Below are positions 23,024 to 30,777 of a stretch of DNA of 37,007 nucleotides, one piece after another. Position 1 is the stretch's first letter, and each line of letters opens with the position of its first letter. Source of the stretch: a virus; IMG/VR virus record IMGVR_UViG_3300005264_000759, positions 1 to 37,007 of that record. One strand, 5' to 3'. Below the pieces are notes generated by a model that searched no databases, was not told the origin of the DNA, and saw nothing but the letters and a program-made list of their open reading frames with translations. The position numbers and the translations under genes are program-made.

Positions 23024-23929
23024 ATGTCGTTCCGGGATAGATTGAAAAAGCGTAAAAATGCGTTACAGAGAAGACACAACAAAGGCACAAAGAAGACTGG
23101 GGGTGGAAGATGGCCAACAATCTTTTTGAAAGATAAATTACCAGAAGGAGTAGAATTCTGGGTGTGTAAAGAAGGAAAACATCTTGCAGATATAATTCCT
23201 TTTGAAGCAGGACCAGATATGCCTTTAGATGAGAAATTGCAGCCCATCACAAAAGAAGGTGATCCTGACTACGTTCTTGATTTATTTGTACATACAAATG
23301 TAGGTAACATGAAGAAACCTTTTGTATGTCCTTATGAGAACTTTGGAAAATCTTGTCCAATTTGTGAATACATTAAATCAAACAGACTTGATAAAGAAAT
23401 TTGGAAGAAACTTGTAGCCAAACATAGAGTTGTTTATTTTCTGTGGGTTCATGATAATCGAGATGAAGAAAAGAAAGGCATTCAGATTTTTGAAGCATCT
23501 CATTTTTTCATGGAAGAAAAGATTGAAGAAATTGCGAACTCTCCAAAGGGTGGAGGACAAGAAGATTTCTCAAATCCAGATGATGGTAAGTCTCTTGCAT
23601 GGACTCGTAAGGGATCAGGTATGGAAAATACTCAATATCTTGGGCACAGATTGATTGAGAGAGATGATATTATTCCTGATAGAATTCTTGAACAAGCATT
23701 TCCCTTAGACAGTGTTGTTCATATGCATCCAACTTATAAAGAAATTGAAAAAGAATTTAGAGGAACTCTTAAAAAATTAAATCTTAATTCTGATGAAGAT
23801 GAAGAAACTGATGATGATTCCATCTCTGATATTGATGATAGTAATTTTGGCAATGATCCCCGTAATCGTAAAAAACCTACTACCCGCAAAAAGAAACGAA
23901 AGAAAAGAAGTAGAAAGGTAAAAGGGTAG
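23024..23929 (+). CDS. Single-stranded DNA-binding protein, T4 gp32-like
   Basis: 301 residues (T4 gp32 has 301), behind AAGGAG. The zinc site fits gp32: H90, C102, C111, C114 (VHTNV, then VCPYENFGKSCPICEY), compared with H64, C77, C87, C90 in T4. An acidic segment (about 250-277, rich in D/E) stands where gp32 has its protein-interacting acidic tail, but a basic run of about 20 residues follows it, unlike T4. It would coat ssDNA at forks and during recombination; next to the recombinase gene. Confidence 0.88.
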   Translation: MSFRDRLKKRKNALQRRHNKGTKKTGGGRWPTIFLKDKLPEGVEFWVCKEGKHLADIIPFEAGPDMPLDEKLQPITKEGDPDYVLDLFVHTNVGNMKKPFVCPYENFGKSCPICEYIKSNRLDKEIWKKLVAKHRVVYFLWVHDNRDEEKKGIQIFEASHFFMEEKIEEIANSPKGGGQEDFSNPDDGKSLAWTRKGSGMENTQYLGHRLIERDDIIPDRILEQAFPLDSVVHMHPTYKEIEKEFRGTLKKLNLNSDEDEETDDDSISDIDDSNFGNDPRNRKKPTTRKKKRKKRSRKVKG

Positions 23930-23934
23930 AAGCT

Positions 23935-25008
23935 ATGATTCCTCGAAAGATAAAAAAAATCAAAAAAGCCTTAAAAGAAGTTGTTAATGAAAAACAAAAA
24001 CGCTCAGATTTTATTGATATAGAAAAACTTGTTCCAACAGGATCAACTATTTTTAATTTAGAATGTTCTGGTCGGATTGAAGGGGCTTTTTATCTTGGGA
24101 AAATAGTCAATTTAATAGGGGATTCCCATTCAGGTAAAACTTTATTTGGATTTACTGTATTTGCAGAATGTTCTCTGGAAGAACGATTCAATGAATTTAG
24201 ATTTATTTATGATGACGTTGAAGCTGCAAATGAATTTGATATCCCATACCTTTTTGGAGACGAGGTAAATAAACGTATTGATCAAACCATAAGAAGCAGA
24301 ACTATTGAAGATTTTAATGATAATCTGGCTCTTGCATTATCAGAAGATACTCCTTTTATTTACATTCTTGATTCATTTGATGGATTAACTTCTGAGGCGG
24401 CAATGGAAAAAGATGTTGAGAATAGATCAAGAAGACAAAAAGGGGCAAAAGTTACTGGCAGTTATGGTGATGGAAAACCAAAAAAAGCTTCTGAAATGTT
24501 TTCTCAAAGAACACAAGATTTATCAGACCATGGATCATTATTAATCATTATTTCACAAACAAGAGATAATATTGGTTTTGGTTCTATGTTTACACCTAAA
24601 ACCAGATCAGGAGGTAAAGCTCTAAAATTTTATTCGTGTCATGAAATATGGCTCGCATGTAAAAAGAAAGAAAAAAAGGGTACTCGAATAGTAAATACAA
24701 ATGTGAAAGCGAAAATAACCAAAAACAAATTAACCGGAAGACATGGCGAAGCTGAATTCCCAATATTGTTTGATTACGGTATTGATAATATTGCTTCTTG
24801 TATTGCCTTCTTAATGACTGAAAAGTTTTGGACTGGAAGCAAATCTTCTATTAATAGTAAAGGATTTGCAGAGAAAATGAGATATACAGCGCTCATAAAA
24901 CATATTGAAGATAACAATCTGGAAGATGATTTATTCGAAATTTGTCAAGAAGCGTATAATCAAATTTTTGAAAATCTAAAACCAAACCGAAAACGTAAGT
25001 ATCTTTAA
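23935..25008 (+). CDS. uvsX: RecA/UvsX-like strand-exchange recombinase
   Basis: 357 residues. Walker A GDSHSGKT (62-69), acidic IYDDVEAANEFD after the first strands, Walker B FIYILDSFDGL, and LLIIISQTRDN with GFGSMFTPKTRSGGKAL (L2-like region). RecA-family proteins form filaments on ssDNA and drive pairing. The size and neighbours (SSB, UvsW-like helicase, SbcCD-like genes) fit the UvsX role in recombination-dependent replication. Confidence 0.92.
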   Translation: MIPRKIKKIKKALKEVVNEKQKRSDFIDIEKLVPTGSTIFNLECSGRIEGAFYLGKIVNLIGDSHSGKTLFGFTVFAECSLEERFNEFRFIYDDVEAANEFDIPYLFGDEVNKRIDQTIRSRTIEDFNDNLALALSEDTPFIYILDSFDGLTSEAAMEKDVENRSRRQKGAKVTGSYGDGKPKKASEMFSQRTQDLSDHGSLLIIISQTRDNIGFGSMFTPKTRSGGKALKFYSCHEIWLACKKKEKKGTRIVNTNVKAKITKNKLTGRHGEAEFPILFDYGIDNIASCIAFLMTEKFWTGSKSSINSKGFAEKMRYTALIKHIEDNNLEDDLFEICQEAYNQIFENLKPNRKRKYL

Positions 25009-25033
25009 TAACATTTAAAATGGAGATGTAAAA

Positions 25034-25687
25034 ATGATTAAGAAAAACAAAGCAAACAAAGCAAAGAAAGTAAAGAATGTATCAAAAGCAGTTGAATCTA
25101 CCCCACAACGAAGTGTTTCCGCAAGTGTGACACGTACCTTGAATTTAGGTAATTATGAATCAATAAAAATTGGTTTCAATGTGACGGAAAGTATTAAAGC
25201 TGATGCAGATATTAAGGAAGCTCTTAATGACCTTTATGAAATTGTAGAAGAAAAGGTCAATGAAAAAATGGAATCTTATGAGGACGCTCTTGAGGAAGAA
25301 AGTGAAGAAGAATCCGATGAGAAAGACACTGAAGAAGAAGACTCTTTTGATGATGAGGATGATGAGGATGATGATGACTCTTTTGATGATGAGGATGATG
25401 AGGATGATGAGGATGATGATGACTCTTTTGATGATGAGGATGATGAGGATGATCTCACTGAAGAAGAAATAAAAAAGATGAAAAAAGCAGACATCCTCCA
25501 GTTGATTAAAAATGAAGAACTGGAAGATGAAGTTAATCCAAAAGATTATAAAAAAATTGGGGATCTTCGTAATGCTGTAATTGATGCTCTTTTTGAAGAT
25601 GAAGATGATGAAGATGAAGAAGATGAAGAAGATGATTTTGATGATGACGAATACGATGACGACGAATGGGGGGATGACGACGAATAA
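25034..25687 (+). CDS. Highly acidic Asp/Glu repeat protein with SAP-like segment
   Basis: 217 residues. Residues about 20-75 form an ordered domain (VTRTLNLGNYESIKIGFNV, then KEALNDLYEIVEEKV), a pattern seen in phage proteins of unknown function. Then come repeated DSFDDEDDEDD blocks, a short helical segment with SAP-like pattern (LTEEEIKKMKKADILQLI, then GDLRNAVIDALF), and an Asp/Glu tail. Acidic tracts in phage proteins often mimic DNA or bind SSB-like partners; that role is speculative here. It follows UvsX. Confidence 0.7.
   Translation: MIKKNKANKAKKVKNVSKAVESTPQRSVSASVTRTLNLGNYESIKIGFNVTESIKADADIKEALNDLYEIVEEKVNEKMESYEDALEEESEEESDEKDTEEEDSFDDEDDEDDDDSFDDEDDEDDEDDDDSFDDEDDEDDLTEEEIKKMKKADILQLIKNEELEDEVNPKDYKKIGDLRNAVIDALFEDEDDEDEEDEEDDFDDDEYDDDEWGDDDE
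25340..25453 (+). repeat. In-frame tandem repeat in acidic gene
   Basis: Three units beginning GACTCTTTTGATGATGAGG at 25340, 25376 and 25421, with lengths 36, 45 and 33 bases. Each is built from GATGAG/GATGAT triplet blocks encoding DSFDDEDDEDD. The length differences are whole codons, as expected from slippage expanding and shrinking the tract. Confidence 0.85.
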
Positions 25688-25726
25688 TTGCATGATGGTA
25701 ATATAAAGCTTGCATTTATTAAAAAA

Positions 25727-25782
25727 ATTTACTGTAGAATATTTGTAGTGAATTAATTTAGTATACTTATTCTACAGTAAAT
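25727..25782. repeat. Perfect 15-bp inverted repeat in an intergenic region
   Basis: ATTTACTGTAGAATA (25727-25741) and its exact reverse complement TATTCTACAGTAAAT (25768-25782) flank 26 bases. This is the only structure I see in the 161-base gap 25688-25848. On the minus strand the stem runs into a T-rich tract; on the plus strand no T-run follows. It could be an operator, or a terminator of minus-strand RNA. The rest of the gap includes a possible 14-codon ORF at 25788 without a ribosome site. Confidence 0.6.
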
Positions 25783-25848
25783 AATTTATGAGAAAATATA
25801 AAATCGCCAAAAAAGATCAAGAATTATTTTAAACTCTAAAGGAACAAT

Positions 25849-26721
25849 ATGAGAAAACGCATATTACTGGTTGACACATCTTCAATTCTCCACGCTGTAA
25901 AACATAGCGGAATAAAACAATTACGAAATAGAGATAAACCAACATACATAATGTTCGGATTCTTATTAAAATTACAACAACTTGTAAAAATGTCAAACAC
26001 AAATGTCACTGTTTTTGCTTGTGACAGTAATCCAAAATATTCTGTAAGAAAAAAATTATATCCTGCCTATAAAGAAAAAAGAAATACAAAAGAAAAAAGT
26101 AAAGAAGATCAAGAACTTGACGCCCTTGCTTTTCCTCAATTTACAACAGTAGAAAAACATATATTACCTGGAATTGGGTATAATAATATATTTTCAACTA
26201 AAGGTTTAGAAGCTGATGATATTATAGGACGTATCTGCAAGACATATGCTAATTGTGAAATTGTGATAGTCACAACTGATCAAGATATGTATCAATGTTT
26301 ATCTGATACTATATGCATTCTCAATCCACGCAATATGCAGTATTTCACAAAAGCTAAATTTATCAAAAAATATGGAATAATTCCAAAAATGTGGAAACGT
26401 GTCAAGGCTTTAAGTGGTTGCAGTTCTGATGGTGTCAAAGGCGTGCCTGGTGTTGGTGAAGCAACGGCATTGAAATATATTAAAGGGACATTACCTTCAC
26501 ATCATAAAACATTTAAAAAAATCAGAAGCAAAGAAGGCAGAAAAATCATAAATCGAAATAAAACTCTTGTCATACTTCCATTTAGGAGAACTCCAAATTA
26601 TGAAATTAAAGAAGACAGAATAAGTAAAATTAAATTGCATGGCATAGCTCAAGAATTTGGATTCATGTCAATAGTTACGGATATAGAAAGATGGACTCGA
26701 ACTCTTAAAGGTTGGGATTAA
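25849..26721 (+). CDS. 5'-3' exonuclease / flap endonuclease (FEN-type)
   Basis: 290 residues, behind AAAGGA. N-terminal LLVDTSSILHAVK and VFACDSNPKYSVRKKLYPAYKEKR supply metal and arch residues; GLEADDIIGRI and VTTDQDMYQCL follow; the helix-3-turn-helix reads GCSSDGVKGVPGVGEATAL. This is the fold of T5 D15, T4 RNase H and the Pol I 5' nuclease. The family A polymerase here lacks its own 5' nuclease domain, so this protein should remove primers and flaps, with the ligase sealing nicks. Confidence 0.9.
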   Translation: MRKRILLVDTSSILHAVKHSGIKQLRNRDKPTYIMFGFLLKLQQLVKMSNTNVTVFACDSNPKYSVRKKLYPAYKEKRNTKEKSKEDQELDALAFPQFTTVEKHILPGIGYNNIFSTKGLEADDIIGRICKTYANCEIVIVTTDQDMYQCLSDTICILNPRNMQYFTKAKFIKKYGIIPKMWKRVKALSGCSSDGVKGVPGVGEATALKYIKGTLPSHHKTFKKIRSKEGRKIINRNKTLVILPFRRTPNYEIKEDRISKIKLHGIAQEFGFMSIVTDIERWTRTLKGWD

Positions 26722-26722
26722 C

Positions 26723-27323
26723 ATGGGAACTTTTAACGATTTAACCGACAAGAAGTTTACACGACTTACCGTTATTAAAAGAGCAAGAAATAAAAATAAA
26801 AAAGTTAGGTGGGATTGTGTTTGTGATTGTGGACACAAAACAACTGTTGAGGCTTGGTGTTTAACTGCAAAGCTAACTAAATCCTGTGGATGTTTAAATA
26901 AGGAAATTATAACAAAATATAAAAAAATCAATTATAACGGAAAACTAATTCCTATTACATCTCATCCTTTATTTCCGTTATAATAAAAATTTGCCGAATT
27001 ATCATAGATGGGGAGGTAGAGGTATCCGTATGTCATTATCTTGGAAAAATTCTTTTTTATCTTTTGTTAATGATATGGGTGAACGTCCTACTGAGAATCA
27101 TTCCATTGAGCGAAAAAATAACAATAAAGGATATTCTAAGTATAACTGTATTTGGGCTACCGCAAAAGAACAAAATAATAATCAACGAAGTAATATTAAT
27201 TTAACGTATAAAAAGAAGTCAAGAACTCTTGCACAATGGGCGGAAATATTAAATATGAACTATTCTAAACTTTACGCACGGATCAATCGTGGCTGGAGTA
27301 TTGAGAGAGCATTTACAAAATGA
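26723..27323 (+). pseudogene. Broken HNH-type homing endonuclease
   Basis: Two frames contain the two ends of one recognisable family. 26723-26983 encodes FNDLTDKKFTRLTVIKRA and a zinc-ribbon CVCDCG...SCGCL, then stops. 26991-27323 continues in another frame with YHRWGGRGIRMSLSW, FVNDMGERPTENHSIER, YSKYNCIWATAKEQNNN and a C-terminal helix-turn segment. Intact relatives join these through about 20-30 residues (a SHPLY...RCYN region); here DNA at 26955-26993 still encodes RYNKNLPNYHRW in the right frame, so a short deletion plus frameshift explains the break. It sits between FEN and an endonuclease VII-like gene and overlaps the latter by ATGA. Confidence 0.75.
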
Positions 27324-27835
27324 AGCAAATTAAACAAGATGAATTGATAAAAATTAGAAAATACTTTCATAAGAGACAGAACGGAATTTGTCCTGTTTTA
27401 AAAATGAAATACCACTTTAATGAAATGGTGGTAGACCATGCTCATAAATCAAATGCAAAAAATCTTAGAACTAACGAAGGCACATTAATTAGAGGAGTTA
27501 TTCACAGACAAGTAAACACATTCGAGGGTAAAATAACAAATTCTTTCATTAGATGTGGATTACATAAATTTGATATTACTTTACCTGAGTTTTTGAGAAA
27601 CTTAGCTGATTTTATTGAAAATCCTCCGTTAGTTCATAAAAAATATATTCATCCAAGTGAAGCGCCAAAAGTTCCAAAATTAAAAAAGAATAGCTTTAAA
27701 AAGATTCAGAAATTATACAGCACTGAATTTCCAAACAGAAAAGCACTTGAATATCCTAAGTCTCAGAAATTGACAAAGAAACTAAAAGAAATTTATACAA
27801 AATATAATATAGAACCAGAATTTTTAAAGAATTAA
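27320..27835 (+). CDS. Endonuclease VII-like nuclease (Holliday junction resolvase family)
   Basis: 171 residues. Residues 25-70 match the His-Me finger of T4 gp49-type nucleases: GICPVLKMKYHFNEMVVDHA with HK, then a basic turn, TLIRGVIHRQVNTFEGKI. In T4 this region is LDHDHELN ... RGLLCNLCNAAEG; the Asp-His and Asn-x-x-Glu-Gly elements are kept, but the zinc cysteines are not. T4 EndoVII cleaves branched DNA before packaging; the C-terminal 80 residues here are different and basic. Start overlaps the broken homing endonuclease stop. Confidence 0.72.
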   Translation: MKQIKQDELIKIRKYFHKRQNGICPVLKMKYHFNEMVVDHAHKSNAKNLRTNEGTLIRGVIHRQVNTFEGKITNSFIRCGLHKFDITLPEFLRNLADFIENPPLVHKKYIHPSEAPKVPKLKKNSFKKIQKLYSTEFPNRKALEYPKSQKLTKKLKEIYTKYNIEPEFLKN

Positions 27836-27846
27836 AGGAGTTAAGC

Positions 27847-28164
27847 ATGACAATATCAACACAACAATACACAGATACAATTAAACAGCAATATTGCGAA
27901 TATTTTGGAGTAGATAAATTTGAATGTGAATATCTTTATACTTTGGAACATGCTGATATCATAGAAAAGACTGAAATTTTATACTCTTGTTTTGGTCTTA
28001 TACAACGTACACAGACTGTAAAATTTCACCCAATGCTTGTACGTTGGGAAATAAATCACTCGAAATTCAGAGTCCAACTTGATCCAATTATAGAAAAATA
28101 TAGATCTGGGCAAGATGTTCGTTATAGAGAAAATGAACCAAATTTATGGAGAAGGTGTAATTAA
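27847..28164 (+). CDS. Hypothetical protein
   Basis: 105 residues behind AAAGGAG. Mixed composition with three cysteines (CEYFGVDKFECEY, YSCFG), no clear zinc spacing, no hydrophobic segment. No family recognised. Its 3' end overlaps the following small ORF by about 30 bases in a different frame. Confidence 0.65.
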   Translation: MTISTQQYTDTIKQQYCEYFGVDKFECEYLYTLEHADIIEKTEILYSCFGLIQRTQTVKFHPMLVRWEINHSKFRVQLDPIIEKYRSGQDVRYRENEPNLWRRCN

Positions 28165-28324
28165 ATTCATAAGTAAAAGTAACTATGCAAAATTACCAAT
28201 TAAAGTGCATTTTAAAGAACGTAAAACTTATGCATTTTTTACAATGAATGGAAATGACTATATAGATGGTCCAATGAAAATGATTCATTGGCAAAATAAC
28301 AAATTAAAAAAAGGAGTTAAATAA
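28133..28324 (+). CDS. Small hypothetical protein
   Basis: 63 residues from ATG 28133 (MNQIYGEGVIKF); an in-frame upstream ATG at 28115 deepens the overlap with the previous gene and neither start has a clear ribosome site, so the start is uncertain. Beta-rich pattern (VIKFISKSNYAKLPIKVHFK). No family recognised. 28325-28390 before the ligase is gene-free, with no structure of note. Confidence 0.5.
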   Translation: MNQIYGEGVIKFISKSNYAKLPIKVHFKERKTYAFFTMNGNDYIDGPMKMIHWQNNKLKKGVK

Positions 28325-28390
28325 GAGTATTGAACAGATTGACTAAAGAAGTTAATTTAAAAATAGATTACTATAAGGAATAATTATTAT

Positions 28391-29728
28391 ATGTCATTGA
28401 AAAAAACATATGAAAAACTACTCAAAATTAAAGAAACAAGTTCAACGAATGATAAGATATCTCTTTTAACTGAATATCTCAAAAGTGATACGTTTAAGCG
28501 TGTTATTGTGTTTATGTATTCAGAAGATATGCACTTTAAAGTAAACAAGCTGATGAAGTTCACGCCATTCAAACCTGGATTGTTAAATGAAAGACCAACC
28601 ACCAAAGAATTATTTAAATTTCTTAACCAGCTTGCATTACAAAAAGGAACTACCAATTCTGATAAAATTAAATTATCAAGACTTGCTTCAGTTGATAAAG
28701 AAACATATCATGTTGTGACAAGAATAATAAATAAAGATGCGAAATGTGGTTTTGGGGGTAAAACAATCAACAAAGCTTATCCGAATTTATTATTTCTGAT
28801 GCCTTATATGAGATGTTCAACTGCCAAGAAAAAGATGGGAAACATTGATTATAAAACTGGGGCTATTGGTCAGGAGAAGGCTGATGGAATGTTTGTCAAT
28901 GTTATGATTGACTCCGAAGGCAAAACATTATTTCGTTCCAGAAATGGAAACATCATTCACCAATTAGATCATCTACATAAATTCTTAAAGCATTGTCCTG
29001 AAAAATATAGAGATACAGTTTATATGGGGGAGTTACTTATTAAAAAAGACGGTAAAATTTTCCCACGACAAACTGGAAATGGAATCTTTAATTCATGTAT
29101 TCAAAATACCGCTGACCCTGAAATGACTAAATATGCAATCGTTAAATTATGGGATGCAGTCCCATATGATCATTTTTTAAACTTACAATCTACAGTAGGA
29201 TATAAATATAGATTGGGCAGAGTAGCTAAGTTCGTGAGTGCCATGAATGACTCTCCTTTATTCAGTCGAATCAAATCTAAAACATTATTTTCTTTAGATG
29301 AAGCCAATGCGTTTTATAAAAGACTGAGACAGAATGGAAAAGAAGGAGCAATCATCAAAAACATACATTCTAAATGGAAAGACCACACCAGTCCTGACTG
29401 TATAAAGTTAAAAAATGTGTCTGATGCTGAATTGAGAATTGTTGGATGGAAACATGGAAAGGAAGATACTCGCTTCAAGGATTGTATGGGTTCGGTTCAA
29501 TTGGAATCAGATGATGGACTTGTCAAAGTGTCAGTAAGTGGATTCACGGACAAAGAACGTTTACTGGATTGGGATGCAAGAATTGGTAAAGTAGCAACTC
29601 TTGAGTATGAAGGATTAATTAAGGATAAAAGCAGAAAAGATATCTACTCACTTTATCTTCCTCAGAACCTTGAAATGAGACCAGATAGAAATGATACAGA
29701 TACTTTAAAGGATTTGAAAAACAGATGA
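28391..29728 (+). CDS. ATP-dependent DNA ligase
   Basis: 445 residues (T4 gp30 has 487). Nucleotidyltransferase motifs: I, QEKADGMF (K163 is the AMP-accepting lysine); Ia, FRSRNGN; III, YMGELLIKKDGK; IV, EGAIIKN; V, CIKLKN. The C-terminal OB domain follows (ELRIVGWKHGKED, YEGLIKDKSRK). A helical N-terminal domain of about 150 residues resembles the DNA-binding region of T4-type ligases. AAGGAA lies upstream. It seals Okazaki fragments with the FEN and polymerase. Confidence 0.95.
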   Translation: MSLKKTYEKLLKIKETSSTNDKISLLTEYLKSDTFKRVIVFMYSEDMHFKVNKLMKFTPFKPGLLNERPTTKELFKFLNQLALQKGTTNSDKIKLSRLASVDKETYHVVTRIINKDAKCGFGGKTINKAYPNLLFLMPYMRCSTAKKKMGNIDYKTGAIGQEKADGMFVNVMIDSEGKTLFRSRNGNIIHQLDHLHKFLKHCPEKYRDTVYMGELLIKKDGKIFPRQTGNGIFNSCIQNTADPEMTKYAIVKLWDAVPYDHFLNLQSTVGYKYRLGRVAKFVSAMNDSPLFSRIKSKTLFSLDEANAFYKRLRQNGKEGAIIKNIHSKWKDHTSPDCIKLKNVSDAELRIVGWKHGKEDTRFKDCMGSVQLESDDGLVKVSVSGFTDKERLLDWDARIGKVATLEYEGLIKDKSRKDIYSLYLPQNLEMRPDRNDTDTLKDLKNR

Positions 29729-29943
29729 AAAAAGACAAATTAGAAATAATCAAGAAAGGTGAAGGCATCATCGGGCATAAGTTTATGTGTCAAGAAAATG
29801 ATAACGAGATAAAATTTTTCCACGTTGATGGAGATGTTGATGATGGGGAATTTCATTTTGGAAATGCAGATGGAATTGGTGGATGGACTATCATTGGCAA
29901 AAAAGATTTATTTGCCTGCCTGAAAGAACTTGAAATTTTATGA
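29725..29943 (+). CDS. Small acidic hypothetical protein
   Basis: 72 residues, ATGA overlap with ligase. Beta-rich and acidic (FFHVDGDVDDGEFHFGN, then GGWTIIGKKDLFACLKEL). No family recognised; coupling to ligase suggests a shared transcript only. Confidence 0.6.
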   Translation: MKKDKLEIIKKGEGIIGHKFMCQENDNEIKFFHVDGDVDDGEFHFGNADGIGGWTIIGKKDLFACLKELEIL

Positions 29944-29971
29944 TTATCTTAATGAAATATTAATAAAATTC

Positions 29972-29998
29972 TTGACATTTTTAAAAATGTAGTATAAT
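29972..29998 (+). promoter_or_regulatory. Promoter with perfect palindrome in the spacer
   Basis: TTGACA at 29972-29977, then TATAAT at 29993-29998 with a 15-base spacer; a second TATAAT at 29999-30004 would give 21. ACATTTTTAAAAATGT (29975-29990) is a perfect 16-base palindrome covering the spacer, a natural repressor site. TATTAATAAAATTC upstream resembles the UP-like element of the other promoters. The next ATG is 9 bases after the first -10. Confidence 0.65.
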
Positions 29999-30007
29999 TA
30001 TAATATT

Positions 30008-30244
30008 ATGAAAAACATTAATTTATCTAAAGCATTAATTTGTTCAGCAAAATTTAAAAGTGAACATTGTCTCACTAATTGTTTTCATGGTGTTCCTCAT
30101 ATGCCAGAACGAGAGCGAGATGCTAATTGTCGAATTCCTGAAATCTGTATGTTAAGTAACAGCAAAGGAATTATTAAAATTCAGTGTAAAAAATTATCAG
30201 CCAAACAAAGAAAGGAATTCACAGATGAAAGCAAGAAAAGCTGA
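30008..30244 (+). CDS. Cys/His-rich small protein, possibly from leaderless mRNA
   Basis: 78 residues. The pattern ICSAKFKSEHCLTNCFHGVP continues with PHMPERERDANC and ICML; clustered C, H and PH resemble small zinc-binding phage proteins. No ribosome site precedes the ATG, and the promoter -10 element is so close that the transcript would begin at or beside the ATG. Overlaps the next gene by 20 bases. Function unknown. Confidence 0.65.
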   Translation: MKNINLSKALICSAKFKSEHCLTNCFHGVPHMPERERDANCRIPEICMLSNSKGIIKIQCKKLSAKQRKEFTDESKKS

Positions 30245-30683
30245 AATAATTAAAGCTTCAGAGTTGGGTATCTTACGTTCGATGCCTGATTTCTTAGCTG
30301 AACCACTAAAACCAGGACGGTTGAAACGTAAATTTATGGAAGTAGCCTTGATTGTTGATGGAGAATTACGAAAAATATATCAGAAAAATCCATCATTCTT
30401 TTCTGACAACAAGAAAGAATTATCACTCCACTTGACTAAATTCGGGAAAATAACAGAATGGGGAAATAATAAAGATGGGATTCATATAACTTCAGTTGTT
30501 TCATTTTGTCTTGCTTTTTTAGAAGTCTCTGGTTCAACATACTCACCAAAATTATTTGAACATCTTACTGATATCTTGGATTATTATGAAAGAGCAGGAA
30601 ATCTGCATCATGAAGACCTGTGGACTGGTCAAATGATCAATGAGAAATGGGAAGAAATCAATAAAAATTATGAAGAATGTTAG
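30225..30683 (+). CDS. Hypothetical protein
   Basis: 152 residues, with AAAGGAA upstream inside the previous gene. Helical, with a hydrophobic core segment (HITSVVSFCLAFLEVSG) that is more likely buried helix than membrane. No family recognised. Its stop codon is part of the first hairpin of the structured RNA at 30679. Confidence 0.65.
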   Translation: MKARKAEIIKASELGILRSMPDFLAEPLKPGRLKRKFMEVALIVDGELRKIYQKNPSFFSDNKKELSLHLTKFGKITEWGNNKDGIHITSVVSFCLAFLEVSGSTYSPKLFEHLTDILDYYERAGNLHHEDLWTGQMINEKWEEINKNYEEC

Positions 30684-30755
30684 GTAGCGCCTAACTGATT
30701 GGGTGTTGCTCAGGTTCTTCCCAATAAGTAATACCAAAATAAACCTGGGTATTAC
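30679..30755 (+). ncRNA. Compact structured RNA with three hairpins and a kissing-loop
   Basis: Nearly every base of this 77-base stretch can be placed in a fold. H1: GTTAGG/CCTAAC (30679-30695, 5-base loop). H2: ATTGGG (30698-30703)/CCCAAT (30720-30725). H3: GTAATACC (30728-30735)/GGTATTAC (30748-30755). The H2 loop contains CAGGTT (30711-30716) and the H3 loop contains AACCTG (30742-30747), which are complementary and would kiss. It ends 22 bases before the next gene, with no T-run. It could be a 5' regulator of the nuclease gene or an independent RNA; no known class was matched. Confidence 0.55.
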
Positions 30756-30777
30756 ACTATAAAAAAGAGGATAAAAA

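Noticed and set aside
25160-25693. Long minus-strand ORF of 177 codons opposite the acidic gene
   Set aside because: It is the antisense of the Asp/Glu repeat, giving Ile/Phe/Ser low complexity; no ribosome site and no other minus-strand genes.
25706-25745. Promoter before FEN (TTGCAT and TAGAAT)
   Set aside because: Spacer of 19 and overlap with the inverted repeat; too weak to support.
25788-25832. 14-codon ORF before FEN
   Set aside because: No ribosome site and no stop/start coupling to the FEN gene, unlike the leader ORFs at 5770 and 36582.
28325-28390. Promoter before ligase (TTGAAC, 17 bases, TAATTT)
   Set aside because: Weak -10 and no UP-like sequence; in AT-rich DNA such matches are expected by chance.
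30704-30770. preQ1 riboswitch or tRNA remnant in the structured gap (GGTTC and ATAAAAAA-like pieces)
   Set aside because: The GGTTC is in a hairpin loop, the acceptor and T-arm pairing of a tRNA cannot be made, and the preQ1-I stem/A-tail order does not fit; the neighbour gene is a nuclease, not a queuosine gene.
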